A stretch of DNA of 64,000 nucleotides from Asticcacaulis sp. EMRT-3 (GTDB lineage: Bacteria > Pseudomonadota > Alphaproteobacteria > Caulobacterales > Caulobacteraceae). Position numbers and translations under genes: made by a program. Of this stretch, positions 35,683 through 45,478 are shown in pieces. The notes under the pieces were generated by a model, which ran no database searches, had not been told where the DNA came from, and saw only the letters and a list, made by a program, of their open reading frames with translations. The stretch is taken from contig NZ_JASERT010000001.1 in NCBI RefSeq assembly GCF_030027245.1, forward strand, positions 2,410,501-2,474,500. Direction: 5' to 3'. The stretch's first letter is position 1. Every line of letters begins with the position of its first letter.

Positions 35683-36405
35683 ATGGAAGTTTCGCCCGAT
35701 CTCAGCCTTAATCCGCGCGCCGATGTCAAGATCCGCGTCCTTGGCCATGAGCGCCAGCCTCTGGTGGTGATCGATCATGCCCTGAGCGCGCCCGGCGACA
35801 TGGTGGCGCTGGCCGCTCACGCCCCTTTTCGCGCGCCCCAAACCCTCTATCCGGGCCGTCATGCGCCGTCGCCGCCCATCTATACGCAAAACTTAAGCCG
35901 GGTTTTACGCCCCCTGCTCGATCAGGTGTTCGGCATCCCCGCCGATATAGCTTTGCGCGCTTCCAGCTTTTTCGCTCTGGCTCAGGCCAGCCCTGTCGAT
36001 TTGCAGCCCGTGCAAAAGGTGCCGCACCACGATTCCAACAACCCCTTTATGATCGCTATGGTGCACTATCTTTGCCATGACCGGCCAGACGCACCACAAG
36101 GCGGCACGGCCTTTTTTCGTCATGCCGCGACCGGCCATGAATATATCGACGAAGCGCGTTTCAGCGCCTATGAGGCTGCCATGCGCGCCGAGCTGCAAGT
36201 CCTGCCGCCCACCGGCTATGCCGGGCCGCACAGCGCTCATTACGAGATGATCGACAGTGTGGATTGCGTCTATAACCGCCTGATCCTCTATCGCAGCACC
36301 AGCCTGCATTCCGGCCTGCTGGAGGCTTCGACCCTGACCGACGATCCGCTGAGCGGGCGGCTGACGCTCAACACGCTGATCGAGCCCGCGCCAAAACCGG
36401 CATAA
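35683..36405 (+). CDS. DUF6445-like protein, possible Fe(II)/2-oxoglutarate oxygenase fold
   Basis: This 240-residue soluble protein resembles the DUF6445 group found in Caulobacterales, Sphingomonadales and Xanthomonadales, often near TonB receptors and tryptophan-halogenase-like genes (a TonB/halogenase pair lies at 4075-8454). Visible motifs are VPHHDSNNPFMIAM (HxD-like), GGTAFFRH, a late LHSGLLE and SGRLTLNTL, which together resemble the two His, Asp and Arg set of 2-oxoglutarate oxygenases. That catalytic reading is an inference. ATG 35683 is chosen because conservation begins there. It is convergent with grpE across a shared terminator. Confidence 0.65.
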   Translation: MEVSPDLSLNPRADVKIRVLGHERQPLVVIDHALSAPGDMVALAAHAPFRAPQTLYPGRHAPSPPIYTQNLSRVLRPLLDQVFGIPADIALRASSFFALAQASPVDLQPVQKVPHHDSNNPFMIAMVHYLCHDRPDAPQGGTAFFRHAATGHEYIDEARFSAYEAAMRAELQVLPPTGYAGPHSAHYEMIDSVDCVYNRLILYRSTSLHSGLLEASTLTDDPLSGRLTLNTLIEPAPKPA

Positions 36406-36456
36406 AAAAGCCTCCGCACATAGCAGAGGCTTTTTCTGGGCAGAGGCTTTTTCTGG
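36404..36456. terminator. Bidirectional terminator with tandem-duplicated arm
   Basis: AAAAAA-GCCTCCGC (to 36417), a 5-nt loop and GCAGAGGC-TTTTT (36423-36435) form a hairpin with one mismatch that can serve both convergent genes. The right arm, GCAGAGGCTTTTTCTGG (36423-36439), is repeated exactly at 36440-36456. grpE ends at 36465. Confidence 0.75.
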
Positions 36457-36464
36457 ATAAGGCT

Positions 36465-37082
36465 TTACGCCTTGGTGTCGATATTCTCGCCCGTATCTTC
36501 TTCGTCATGGGCGTAGCCGTTAGGCTGAGGTGCGGCGCTGGCGACTTTACGCGCCGCCACGGCCACCATAGCCGGACGGATAACGCGGCCAAACAGCTCA
36601 TAACCGGCCTGCATCACCATAATCACGCCGCCGCCTTCGACATCCTCGGACGGCTGTTCGGTGACGGCCTGATGCAGGTGCGGATCGAACTTGTCGCCCT
36701 TCATCGGCGCGATTTTCTTGACGCCATTGCGTTCAAAAGCCCCGGCCAGTTCCTTTTCGGTCATATCGATCCCGGCCAGGAAGTTCTTGAAGGCCGGATC
36801 GGCGATTTCAGACGGGGCCGACGACAGGGCGCGTTGCAGAATATCGGCCACGCCCAAAAGATCGCGTGAGAAACGCTGGATGGCGAAGGCGCGCGCATCG
36901 TTCATTTCGCGTTCGGCGCGGCGCTTGATGTTTTCGGCCTCGGCGGCATAACGCAGGGCCTGTTCCTTGAGGGCGGCGTTTTCAGCCGACAGCTTTTCCA
37001 GCTCGGCATTGAGCAGGGCGTCGGCGTCTTGCTCCAGATCGGGCTGTTCCATATCCGGGGTTTCGGGAGGGGTGTCGCTCAT
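36465..37082 (-). CDS. grpE: Nucleotide exchange factor GrpE
   Basis: GrpE dimers release ADP from DnaK. The 205-residue protein has an acidic amino end (about 1-35), a long coiled coil (LNAELEKLSAENAALKEQAL, then YAAEAENIKRRAEREM) and the conserved carboxy beta-domain (KFDPHLHQAVTEQPS, MQAGYELFGRVIRPAMVAVA). It follows hrcA by 69 bp on the same strand, the standard hrcA-grpE operon. Confidence 0.96.
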   Translation of the reverse strand: MSDTPPETPDMEQPDLEQDADALLNAELEKLSAENAALKEQALRYAAEAENIKRRAEREMNDARAFAIQRFSRDLLGVADILQRALSSAPSEIADPAFKNFLAGIDMTEKELAGAFERNGVKKIAPMKGDKFDPHLHQAVTEQPSEDVEGGGVIMVMQAGYELFGRVIRPAMVAVAARKVASAAPQPNGYAHDEEDTGENIDTKA

Positions 37083-37151
37083 CGTCTCAGTCGTCCTTAC
37101 AAAATATCTGTCGCGGCAAAATCTCTGTCGCGGAATGTCGGGTCGCCGCGC

Positions 37152-38246
37152 CTATTCGAGCAGCCGACCCAGAATCCGGGCTGTGTAGTCCACAAGTGGG
37201 ATAATGCGGGCGTAATTCAACCGGGCTGGCCCGATCACGCCGATCGCGCCCACCACCTTCGCCGCACCCGTCTTGGGTTGCTGCACCATGTAGGGCGCTG
37301 CAATAACAGCCGAGCCCGATAAAGAAAACAGTTTCGACTCGGCACCGATGAAAATTCTTACGCCCTGCGCTTCCGTCACATCGCCCAAAAGATCGATCAG
37401 CTCTTCTTTTTGTTCGAGATCCTCAAACAGGGAGCGCACGCGCTCCAGATCGTCAAGGCTTTGCGTCGCTTCGAGCAGATTGGCGCGGCCACGCACGATC
37501 AGGGCGCGCTTTTCCGGATTGCCGCCCGACCAGACGGCCAGACCGGTTTCGATCAGGGTGGCCGCGGCCTCATCGAGCTTGCGCCGCTCGACCTCCAGCT
37601 CCGCCTTCAGTTCGACGCGCGCCTCCGATAGCGTGCGTCCGCGCACATGGCTGTTGAGATAATTTGACGCCTCGGCCAGCACGGAAGGCGTCATGCCCGC
37701 CTGCAAGGCCATCAGGCGGTTTTCGACGCGGCCATCATTGAAGACCAGCACGGCCAGCGCCTGTTCCTGACCAAGCGCGATGAATTCGACGTGTTTGACA
37801 CCCGCCTCGAAAGACGGCGTCATCACCACGCCTGCCCCGCCCGCCAGACCCGACAACAGATGGCTGGCCTCGTGCAAGGCCTGATCGAAGTTTAAGCCCC
37901 GCCCGCTTAAGCGACCCTCGATCTCACGCTTGTCGTTTTCGGGCAGGTCGCCGATCTCTAACAGGCCATCGACGAACAGGCGCAGACCCTGATGGGTGGG
38001 CAGGCGGCCCGATGAGGTGTGGGGCGCCGATAACAGGCCGAGATGGGCCAGATCCTGCATGGTGTTGCGGATCGAGGCCGGTGACAGATGCACCCCGCCC
38101 TTCGAGACGGTGCGCGATCCGACCGGCTCGCCCGTTTCGAGATAGGTTTCGACCACCTGGCGGAAAATATCGCGGGCGCGCGCGTCCATCTCGCTCAAAG
38201 AGGCGGCGGAATTGAGCAGGCTGGTTGGGAAGGACGGTGGTTTCAT
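37152..38246 (-). CDS. hrcA: Heat-inducible transcription repressor HrcA
   Basis: HrcA represses chaperone genes by binding CIRCE elements and is reactivated by GroEL. The 364-residue protein starts with a winged helix ([41 protein letters not shown]) followed by the dimerisation and GAF-like domains ([41 protein letters not shown]). No CIRCE palindrome (TTAGCACTC-N9-GAGTGCTAA) was found in the window, so its target, typically groESL, lies elsewhere. A CTTGAG word about 65-75 bp upstream could be part of a heat-shock promoter, but the -10 is unclear. Confidence 0.95.
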   Translation of the reverse strand: MKPPSFPTSLLNSAASLSEMDARARDIFRQVVETYLETGEPVGSRTVSKGGVHLSPASIRNTMQDLAHLGLLSAPHTSSGRLPTHQGLRLFVDGLLEIGDLPENDKREIEGRLSGRGLNFDQALHEASHLLSGLAGGAGVVMTPSFEAGVKHVEFIALGQEQALAVLVFNDGRVENRLMALQAGMTPSVLAEASNYLNSHVRGRTLSEARVELKAELEVERRKLDEAAATLIETGLAVWSGGNPEKRALIVRGRANLLEATQSLDDLERVRSLFEDLEQKEELIDLLGDVTEAQGVRIFIGAESKLFSLSGSAVIAAPYMVQQPKTGAAKVVGAIGVIGPARLNYARIIPLVDYTARILGRLLE

Positions 38247-38355
38247 ATGCCGCCAACTCTAGCAAATGCGTCCGCCCTTCGCCAAGCGCCGAATAATAAT
38301 CCTTCCCCTTAAGTGGCTCAAGCTGTTAGGCAGGGGAATATTTCAGGAGCTTCTC

Positions 38356-39132
38356 ATGTCGTCCGATCCGTCCGTTGACACCCATTCTTTAAGTAGCCTG
38401 GCTGCGCTCAAGACCTTGCGCCCGTCGGGCCGCAAACCCGACCAGATGCGCGCCGTCAGTCTGGAGGTGGGCGTCACCCGCTATGCCGAGGGTTCGTGCC
38501 TTGTTACCTTCGGCCACACCAAGGTACTGGTGACGGCCTCGCTCGAACAGGGCGTGCCGTCGTTTCTCAAGGGCAAGGGGCAGGGCTGGGTGACGGCGGA
38601 ATACGGCATGTTGCCGCGCTCGACCCATACGCGCTCGCGCCGTGAAGCCGCCGCCGGCAAGCAATCGGGCCGGACGCAGGAAATCCAGCGCCTGATTGGC
38701 CGCTCGATGCGCGCCGTGGTTGATCTGAAGGCGCTGGGCGAACGCCAGATTACGCTCGACTGCGACGTTTTGCAGGCCGATGGCGGCACGCGCACCGCCG
38801 CCATTACCGGTGCCTGGGTGGCGCTGTCACAGGCCTGCGACAAGCTGGTGAGCGGTAAACTCATCGCCGCCTCGCCGATTATCGATCAGGTGGCGGCGAT
38901 TTCATGCGGTATTTATGAAAATACGCCGGTGCTCGATCTCGATTATGACGAGGATTCCAGCGCCGACACCGACGCCAATTTCGTCATTACCGGCACCGGC
39001 GACGCGGTCGAAATTCAGGCGACGGGCGAAAAGCGCGGCTTTTCACGTCATGAATTCAACACCCTGTTCGATCTGGCCCTGAAAGGCACGGGCGAATTGT
39101 TTGCGCTGCAAAAGGCGGCCCTGGGGCGATAA
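38356..39132 (+). CDS. rph: Ribonuclease PH
   Basis: RNase PH trims the 3' ends of tRNA precursors by phosphorolysis. It has 258 residues from ATG 38356, with CAGGAGC 7 bp upstream; the longer frame to 38266 is not conserved. Signatures are [58 protein letters not shown] and [20 protein letters not shown], all in family order. It is divergent from hrcA, the common alphaproteobacterial layout. The usual rdgB/hemW followers are absent here and phaZ lies next. Confidence 0.96.
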   Translation: MSSDPSVDTHSLSSLAALKTLRPSGRKPDQMRAVSLEVGVTRYAEGSCLVTFGHTKVLVTASLEQGVPSFLKGKGQGWVTAEYGMLPRSTHTRSRREAAAGKQSGRTQEIQRLIGRSMRAVVDLKALGERQITLDCDVLQADGGTRTAAITGAWVALSQACDKLVSGKLIAASPIIDQVAAISCGIYENTPVLDLDYDEDSSADTDANFVITGTGDAVEIQATGEKRGFSRHEFNTLFDLALKGTGELFALQKAALGR

Positions 39133-39262
39133 AATGGGCAAAGGCGGCTTGCCGGGCCGTTTATGCTGCATCACAATATAATTGAACCTGTCGTAATCAA
39201 TTGGCAGCTATCGCATGTTAGTGTTAGCCTGACTGTTAACGGTAACCGAGTTCAAAGCCTTC

Positions 39263-40513
39263 ATGCTCTATTCTCTGCACGAATACGCCTATTATACAGC
39301 GGCCCCTTTCCGGGCTATGGCGCAACTCACCCGTGATTTCTGGGGATCAAAGCTCAATCCGGCCGCTGATACGGCGATGGGGCGCAATATCTACGCCTCA
39401 GCCGAGCTGTTTTCCAATGTCACCAAACGCTATAACAAGCCGGAATGGGGCATAGATCAGGTCAATATCGGCGGTCACGATATTCGCGTGCGCATTATCG
39501 AAGACTGGTCGAGCCCGTGGGTGAAGCTGCTGCGCTTCCAGCGCGATGTCACCGATCTGCGCCGCGCCGGTATCCGCAAGACCCAGCCCGCCGTGCTGAT
39601 CGTGGCCCCGTTATCGGGCCACTACGCCACGCTTCTGCGCGGCACGGTGCAGGAATTTCTGCTCGATCACGATGTTTATATCACTGACTGGGCCAATGCC
39701 CGTCAGGTGCCCGTGCTGGAAGGCCGGTTCGATTTCTACGCCTATATGGATACGATCCGCGATATGCTGACTGCCATCGGCTCGCGCGTCCATGTGGTGG
39801 CCGTTTGCCAGCCCGGCCCGCCCGTTCTGGCCACGGCCTGCCTGATGGCCGAAGACAAAGACCCGGTGCGTCCGGCTTCGATGACCTTTATGGGCTCGCC
39901 GATCGACGCGCGCTTCAATCCCACCATCACCAATGATCTGGCGCAGGAAAAACCGTTCGCCTGGTTCCGCGCCAATATGGTGCATACCGTGCCGCCGCCC
40001 TATCCGGGCGTGGGCCGCCGTGTCTATCCGGGCTTTGTGCAGCTCTATTCCTTCATGAGCATGAACGAGGAGCGCCATACCGACGCCCATTGGGACTATT
40101 TCAATTCGCTGGTCGATAATGATGGCGATGGCGCGGCCAAGCATCTGGAATTCTACGACGAATATCTGTCGGTACTCGATCTGAGCGAGGAATTCTATCT
40201 GCAAACCATCGATCTGGTCTTCCAGAAATTCGCCCTGCCCAAGGGTGAGCTGGTGCATCATGGCCGCAAGGTCGATACCGCCGCCATTACCGACATCGCC
40301 CTGATGACGGTCGAAGGCGAAAAGGACGATATTTCCGGCGTCGGTCAGACGCAGGCGGCGCATAAGATGTGTTCCAATATTCCGGAAACCATGAAGGAAC
40401 TGTACGTTCAGAAGGGTGCGGGCCATTACGGCGTCTTCAATGGCCGCCGTTTCCGCGAGGAAATCTATCCGCGCATCCGCGATTTCATCGCCCGCCATGA
40501 CGCGGTCGTTTAG
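39263..40513 (+). CDS. phaZ: Intracellular polyhydroxyalkanoate depolymerase
   Basis: PhaZ degrades stored poly-3-hydroxybutyrate granules in the cell. The 416-residue protein has the family amino end (MLYSLHEYAYYTAAPFRAMA), the oxyanion region VLIVAPLSGHYATLLRGTV and the nucleophile in VVAVCQPGPP (Cys182), where this family uses Cys instead of the lipase-box Ser. A late Asp (TVEGEKDDISGVGQT) and His (KGAGHYGVFNGRRF) complete the triad. There is no signal peptide. Its last 17 bp overlap the next gene. It implies PHB storage by this organism. Confidence 0.93.
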   Translation: MLYSLHEYAYYTAAPFRAMAQLTRDFWGSKLNPAADTAMGRNIYASAELFSNVTKRYNKPEWGIDQVNIGGHDIRVRIIEDWSSPWVKLLRFQRDVTDLRRAGIRKTQPAVLIVAPLSGHYATLLRGTVQEFLLDHDVYITDWANARQVPVLEGRFDFYAYMDTIRDMLTAIGSRVHVVAVCQPGPPVLATACLMAEDKDPVRPASMTFMGSPIDARFNPTITNDLAQEKPFAWFRANMVHTVPPPYPGVGRRVYPGFVQLYSFMSMNEERHTDAHWDYFNSLVDNDGDGAAKHLEFYDEYLSVLDLSEEFYLQTIDLVFQKFALPKGELVHHGRKVDTAAITDIALMTVEGEKDDISGVGQTQAAHKMCSNIPETMKELYVQKGAGHYGVFNGRRFREEIYPRIRDFIARHDAVV

Positions 40514-41246
40514 CGAAATTTTCAAGCCCAGAGCGGGGTTTGCGCCCGATCAGGTGATCGATTGCGGCGATTATAACCTGCGCCTGAAGGTCAATCCGCG
40601 CGCCCGGCGCATTTCGCTGCGCCTCGACAGCCGCACCGGCGAGGTGGTGGTCACCGCGCCGCGCCCGCGCCTGCTCGGCGATGCCGTGGCGTTCGCACGC
40701 AGCCGTCACGACTGGATTTTGAAAACCCGTCGCGCACCGCCACCGGTGCAGAGCTTCGCGCCCGGTCTGCGCCTTGACATCAAGGGGCACAGCGTCGTGC
40801 TGGCGGAAAGCGCCGGTGTGATTACGCCGCGCCCGGTGCAGGACGTGGACGGCGGTTGGCGGCTGGTGTCGAGTGGTGACGCCAAAACCTATGCAAAGCG
40901 CATCGAACGCTATCTGCGCCAGCAGGCGCTGAAAGCCTTCCAGACGCAAACCGACCTCTATGCCGCCAAACTGGGCGTCAGCGGCGTCAAGGTGACGCTG
41001 TTCGACGCCAAGGCGCGCTGGGGCTCCTGCACACCGGGGCGCAAGGCTATCCGCTATAGCTGGCGCGTGATTCTGGCTCCCTATGAGGTGTTGACCTATC
41101 TGGCGGCGCACGAGGTGGGCCACCTGAAACATCCCGATCACAGCCCGGCCTTCTGGGCCACGGTAAGCGAGCTTTATGGCGGGGATTACCGTCAGGCTAG
41201 ACAATGGCTGAAGGAGCAGGGCCACAGCCTGTTTCGCTATATGTAA
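40497..41246 (+). CDS. YgjP-like (DUF45) zinc metallopeptidase
   Basis: This 249-residue protein of the M48-related YgjP family has HEVGH (residues 205-209) and a downstream His in KHPDHSPAFW as the third zinc ligand, plus the family WGSC motif in FDAKARWGSCTPGRKAIRYS and an amino-terminal RARRISLRLDSRTGEVVVTA. ATG 40497 overlaps the phaZ end by 17 bp, implying coupling. Physiological substrates of the family are poorly known. A bidirectional terminator begins at its stop codon. Confidence 0.9.
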   Translation: MTRSFSEIFKPRAGFAPDQVIDCGDYNLRLKVNPRARRISLRLDSRTGEVVVTAPRPRLLGDAVAFARSRHDWILKTRRAPPPVQSFAPGLRLDIKGHSVVLAESAGVITPRPVQDVDGGWRLVSSGDAKTYAKRIERYLRQQALKAFQTQTDLYAAKLGVSGVKVTLFDAKARWGSCTPGRKAIRYSWRVILAPYEVLTYLAAHEVGHLKHPDHSPAFWATVSELYGGDYRQARQWLKEQGHSLFRYM

Positions 41247-41275
41247 AAGGCCCCGGCGGAACCGGAGCCTTTTTC
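41245..41275. terminator. Bidirectional terminator between the metallopeptidase and PBP genes
   Basis: AAAAGGCCCCGG (41245-41256) pairs with CCGGAGCCTTTT (41262-41273) with one mismatch; the A-tract and T-tract serve the two convergent genes. It overlaps the TAA of the plus-strand gene and ends 1 bp before the PBP stop. Confidence 0.8.
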
Positions 41276-43375
41276 TCATTGCGCCTTCTTCTGGGCCTGC
41301 GAGAAGATGTCGTCGAGCGACGGGTCGGCGTTCTTGGCAGGCGGTGTTTTATTACTGCTATTGTCGCCCGGATTGGGAATAGGCTGCATGGTGACCACCG
41401 GCGGCAAACCATTTTCGTCCGTATTATCATTCGCCGCCTGTGAGGCCTGCACCGCGTCGGCTTGCGAACCGAGCAGATCGCGCAGCGCATCCTCGGCCAC
41501 CGGATTGAGCGTGCCCGTGGCGGGCGGCCCATCGGGGATCGGCGACACCTGAATGCGTTTGAGCGCCGAGGTCATATAGGCTTTCCAGATGGCGGCGGGC
41601 GCCATGCCGCCGGTGATGCCGCGCATGGCCGTATTGTCGTCGCGGCCGACCCAGACTACGGTGACGAAACCGCCCGTATAGCCATCGAACCAGGCGTCAT
41701 GGAAATCGCTGGTCGTGCCGGTCTTGCCGGCCAGGTCATAGCCGGGAATGGCCGCGCCCGTGCCGGTGCCGCCATGCATGACGGCGCGCAGCATCTGGTT
41801 CATCTCCATCAGTGGCGGATTATTGATCACACGCACCCGCCCGCCATCCTCAGCCGGATCGCGGTACTGGTACAGCACCTTGCCGGTGGTGGTGCGGATG
41901 CGGACAATGCCGTGCGCTTCGGCGCGATAGCCGCCATTGGAAAACGGGACATAGGCTTGCGCCATCTCAAGCGGCGACGCATCCGATGTGCCGAGCGCCA
42001 TCGCCGGATCGGTATTGATCGGCGAGGTAATGCCTAAGCGGTGGGCAGTGGCGGCGACGCGACTCTGACCGACATCATTGGCCAGACGCGCCGCCACCGT
42101 ATTGATCGAATCTTGGAGCGCCGTTTGCAGATCAATCAGCCCCAAATAGTTTCTTTCGTAGTTCTGCGGCGACCAGGTGCCGAGCGTGAAGGGCTCGTCC
42201 ACCACCGGCGTCGAGGGCTGGTAACCGGCCTCCATCGCTGTCAGATAGACGAACGGTTTGAAGGACGAGCCGGTCTGACGCCTGGCCATCGTGGCGCGGT
42301 TATATTGCGAATCGGCATAGGAGACGCCGCCGATCATGGCACGGATGCGGCCCTCGCCATCCACCGACACCAGCGCCGCCTGTTCGACGCCCCTTTTGGC
42401 GTAAGCCGGCATAATCGTCTGGACAGCGCGTTCGGCATCGGTCTGGATCGGCAGGTCGAGCGTGGTTTCAACGATAAGATCGTCGGTATTCTTGGGATCG
42501 ATCAGGCCGCGGATCTGGGTGTCGAGCCAGTCAACGAAATATTGCGCATGGGCCGAGGCGAGGGTTTTCGACACATTGATCGGCGTGTGCAGGGCCTGAT
42601 CGCGCTGTTCGGGCGTGATCACCCTGGCTTCGACCATTTCATTGAGCACGATCAGGGCGCGTTTGCCGGCGCGTTCCTGATCCGACAGCGGCGAATAGGA
42701 GTTGGGTGCCTTCATCAGCCCGGCCAGCATGGCGGCCTCGCCGATGCTCAAATCCTTGGCGGGCTTGTTGAAATAGCGCTGCGAGGCGGCCTCGATGCCG
42801 TAGGCGCCCGCGCCGAAATAGACGCGGTTGAGGTAAAGCGCCAGAATCTGCTTCTTGGTATATTTATGCTCCAGCCAGACGGCCAGCATCAGCTCCTGCA
42901 CCTTGCGCTTGATATTCTGGTTGGATGACAGAAACAGATTGCGCGCAAGCTGCTGGGTGATGGTGGAGCCACCGGCCAGATTGCCGCCCTTCTTGCGGAG
43001 GAAGATGTCGTATATCAGGCCGCGTGCCATGCCGATGGGGTCAAAGCCCGGATGGGTGAAGAAGCGCTTGTCCTCGACGGCCACGAAGGCCAGAGGCACA
43101 TAATCGGGCAGTTTATCAATATCGACGGGCGCCGAGGCCTGCGAGCCGCGCACGGCGATCAACGCGCCCGACCGGTCGAGATAGGTGATGGACGGCTGCT
43201 TGTTCACCTTGTCGAGCGTCGAGGTGTCGGGCAGGTCGATGGCCATGAAGCCCAGAAAGGCGACCCCGAAAATCGCCACCCAGATGGTGATGACCGTGCC
43301 CCAATATAACAGGGCCTGCAACGGTGTGCGGCGGCCTCTGCCCTTGCCCCCCTGCGGAGCGTTTCCTTTAGCCAT
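41276..43375 (-). CDS. mrcA: Penicillin-binding protein 1A (class A, transglycosylase/transpeptidase)
   Basis: This bifunctional murein synthase has 699 residues: a cytoplasmic basic amino end, one membrane helix (about 20-45), a GT51 transglycosylase domain (VEDKRFFTHPGFDPIGMARG, GGSTITQQLARNLFLS, KQILALYLNRVYFG) and a transpeptidase domain with GSSFKPFVYLT (the Ser of SxxK, near residue 370), SIN in LQDSINTVAARL and KTGTT. The carboxy tail is Pro/Asp-rich and disordered. It extends glycan strands and cross-links peptides at the outer face of the inner membrane. A small divergent gap of about 257 bp separates it from recQ. Confidence 0.95.
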   Translation of the reverse strand: MAKGNAPQGGKGRGRRTPLQALLYWGTVITIWVAIFGVAFLGFMAIDLPDTSTLDKVNKQPSITYLDRSGALIAVRGSQASAPVDIDKLPDYVPLAFVAVEDKRFFTHPGFDPIGMARGLIYDIFLRKKGGNLAGGSTITQQLARNLFLSSNQNIKRKVQELMLAVWLEHKYTKKQILALYLNRVYFGAGAYGIEAASQRYFNKPAKDLSIGEAAMLAGLMKAPNSYSPLSDQERAGKRALIVLNEMVEARVITPEQRDQALHTPINVSKTLASAHAQYFVDWLDTQIRGLIDPKNTDDLIVETTLDLPIQTDAERAVQTIMPAYAKRGVEQAALVSVDGEGRIRAMIGGVSYADSQYNRATMARRQTGSSFKPFVYLTAMEAGYQPSTPVVDEPFTLGTWSPQNYERNYLGLIDLQTALQDSINTVAARLANDVGQSRVAATAHRLGITSPINTDPAMALGTSDASPLEMAQAYVPFSNGGYRAEAHGIVRIRTTTGKVLYQYRDPAEDGGRVRVINNPPLMEMNQMLRAVMHGGTGTGAAIPGYDLAGKTGTTSDFHDAWFDGYTGGFVTVVWVGRDDNTAMRGITGGMAPAAIWKAYMTSALKRIQVSPIPDGPPATGTLNPVAEDALRDLLGSQADAVQASQAANDNTDENGLPPVVTMQPIPNPGDNSSNKTPPAKNADPSLDDIFSQAQKKAQ

Positions 43376-43542
43376 GCGTCTTCCTCATATCAGAACCGTC
43401 AGCGACCGGTTCTTGCGTCGCGCCTCGACCTGCCCTCTATAGCCAATCCGCGCAGCCGTGTCGCGTGAAAGATATTTGAGATATTAAGCAGCTCAAGCGC
43501 CGCATGGCTCCTCGCAAAAGCTCGGGCGGCCAGTCGGCCTTG

Positions 43543-43564
43543 CCAACTTGTAATTACAAGTTGG
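43543..43564. promoter_or_regulatory. Perfect 22-bp palindrome upstream of recQ
   Basis: The half-site CCAACTTGTAA (43543-43553) is followed immediately by its exact inverse (43554-43564) with no spacer. It lies 69 bp before the recQ ATG and about 170 bp before the PBP start on the other strand. The central TTGTAATTACAA resembles sites bound by MarR-type regulators. Confidence 0.5.
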
Positions 43565-43632
43565 AATTACCTGTCTCTTTTGGTCAAAATAAGGGTTAAC
43601 AGCGCAGGCGAAGCGCCTTAGGGCAGAGGGAC

Positions 43633-45219
43633 ATGCCCGATCTGCTCGAAATCCCGACGGCCAACGCCTCTGCCCGCCATGATATGGCGGCGGCGGAAGA
43701 GATTCTGCGCCGGGTCTTCGGCTATGCCGATTTTCGCGGCAAACAGGCGCAGGTGCTGGAATCTGTTCTGGCCGGGCGCGATACGCTGGCCGTTCTGCCG
43801 ACCGGCGGCGGCAAGAGCCTGTGCTATCAGATACCGGCCCTTCTGCCGAAAAATGGCCCGTCAGGTCTTGTTCTGGTCATTTCGCCACTGATCGCCCTGA
43901 TGAGCGATCAGGTGGCGGCGCTGAAAAGCCGTGGCGTACGCGCCGAACGCTTTGACTCATCACAATCGGGTGAGGCGCGCTCGCAAATCTGGGACGAGGC
44001 CCGTTCCGGCGCGCTTGACCTGCTCTATCTCTCGCCCGAAGCCCTGATGCAGGGCTTTGTCCTCGACCGGCTGGTCAAGCTGAAGCCGCGCCTAATCGCC
44101 ATCGACGAGGCGCACTGCGTCAGCCAGTGGGGCCATGATTTCCGCCCGGAATACCGCGCGCTGGGCCAGCTCAAGGCGCTTTTGCCCGGCACGCCGACAC
44201 TGGCCCTGACCGCCACCGCCGACGCCCATACCCGCGCCGACATCAAGACGGCGCTCAATATCCCTGATGCGGTCGAGATCGTGGCCGGTTTCGACCGCCC
44301 CAACCTGTCCCTGCGCTTCGTGCGCCGCAAGGGCCCGGTGCTCAAGGCTATCGCCGACATATTACGCCGCCAGAAAAACACTTCGGGCATCATCTATTGC
44401 GGCTCGCGCGACGGCACGGAAAAACTGGCCATCGCCCTGGCCAGGGAGGGCCATGTCACCGCCGCCTATCATGCCGGACTGTCCCCCGCCGTGCGCGAAC
44501 GCAACCTGACCGCCTTCATGAAGGGCGAGGTGCGCATCATGGTGGCCACCATCGCCTTTGGCATGGGCATCAATAAGGCCGATGTGCGCTTCGTCATCCA
44601 TGCCGATCCGCCATCCTCGATGGAGGCCTACTGGCAGGAGGTGGGCCGCGCCGGACGTGACGGCCTGCCCGCGTCCGGCATCTGTTTTCATGGCTCCGGC
44701 GATCTCGGCTGGGCCGTCAGGCGGCTGGCTTTGCGCGAAGAGGCGGGCGCTTCCGATCAGGAGGTGCAAAAGCAGAAGGCGCGTGATTTCTTCGCCTTCA
44801 TTCTCGGCCATGACTGCCGTAAACAGGCCGTGCGGCGCTATTTCGGCGAAGACGCCGGTGAGGCCTGCCGCACCTGCGATACCTGTTTGTCACGCGGGCC
44901 GGTCAGGGACATTACCGAAGCCGCCCAGATGCTGATGTCGGCGCTGTACCGGCTGAATGGCCCGCGCGGCCGCAAGAAACTGATCGACCATGTGCTGGGC
45001 AAGTCCGACAAGCCCGACTATACGACACGTATGCCCACCTTCGGCGTGGCGAAAGGTCAGGATGCAACGGTGCTGGCCCATGCGCTCGACCAGTGCGAAG
45101 CCACAGGCCTGATTGAGGAAAGCCTCTATGACGGACGGATGCCGATTGTCGGCCTGCGTGACGCCGATGGCGTGCGCCGCCTGTTCAAGGGCGAGATGCG
45201 CTTTGCGATGAAGGTGTGA
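43633..45219 (+). CDS. recQ: RecQ-family ATP-dependent DNA helicase, short form
   Basis: This SF2 helicase of 528 residues has Q-motif elements ([15 protein letters not shown]), Walker [21 protein letters not shown] in [33 protein letters not shown] and motif [15 protein letters not shown]. The zinc-binding Cys set ([12 protein letters not shown], then EACRTCDTC) is present. Only a shortened winged-helix part follows and no HRDC domain, so it is a short RecQ compared with about 610 residues in E. coli. Its role is DNA repair and fork processing. An inverted-repeat element lies downstream. Confidence 0.93.
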   Translation: MPDLLEIPTANASARHDMAAAEEILRRVFGYADFRGKQAQVLESVLAGRDTLAVLPTGGGKSLCYQIPALLPKNGPSGLVLVISPLIALMSDQVAALKSRGVRAERFDSSQSGEARSQIWDEARSGALDLLYLSPEALMQGFVLDRLVKLKPRLIAIDEAHCVSQWGHDFRPEYRALGQLKALLPGTPTLALTATADAHTRADIKTALNIPDAVEIVAGFDRPNLSLRFVRRKGPVLKAIADILRRQKNTSGIIYCGSRDGTEKLAIALAREGHVTAAYHAGLSPAVRERNLTAFMKGEVRIMVATIAFGMGINKADVRFVIHADPPSSMEAYWQEVGRAGRDGLPASGICFHGSGDLGWAVRRLALREEAGASDQEVQKQKARDFFAFILGHDCRKQAVRRYFGEDAGEACRTCDTCLSRGPVRDITEAAQMLMSALYRLNGPRGRKKLIDHVLGKSDKPDYTTRMPTFGVAKGQDATVLAHALDQCEATGLIEESLYDGRMPIVGLRDADGVRRLFKGEMRFAMKV

Positions 45220-45263
45220 GCCGGTAAGGCTTAAGGCAGTGTTTTAGGCTGAAAAGCAAAGAA

Positions 45264-45403
45264 GATTTAAACCACGGAAACCACGGATCGCCGCTTTGCG
45301 GCGTCACGGAGAGATAGTGAAATCCGGATGGCGGCAAGCAATTTCTCTTTCTTATCTGTGTCATGGCCAAAGGCCATGATCCGTGTTTTGCGTGGTTAAA
45401 TCC
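45264..45403. repeat. 140-bp inverted-repeat element (MITE-like or structured RNA)
   Basis: The arms are about 26 bp: GATTTAAACCACGG at 45264 and its imperfect inverse ending at 45402 (about 23 of 26 positions match, with one gap). Each arm is followed inward by a perfect hairpin: CGCCGC-TTT-GCGGCG at 45289-45303 and CATGGCC-AAA-GGCCATG at 45362-45378. The middle is also partly self-complementary (CACGGAGAGATAG with CTTATCTGTG). It lies between the convergent recQ and nitroreductase genes and holds no ORF. Confidence 0.65.
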
Positions 45404-45478
45404 TGTTTTTCTCCTTCAAAGCGTGAAACGCCCACGAACATCTGTGTGTATCTGTGGATGCGCTCCCTAAACCCACCC

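Noticed and set aside
36404-38246. CIRCE element for HrcA
   Set aside because: No TTAGCACTC / GAGTGCTAA pair was found near hrcA, grpE or dnaK.
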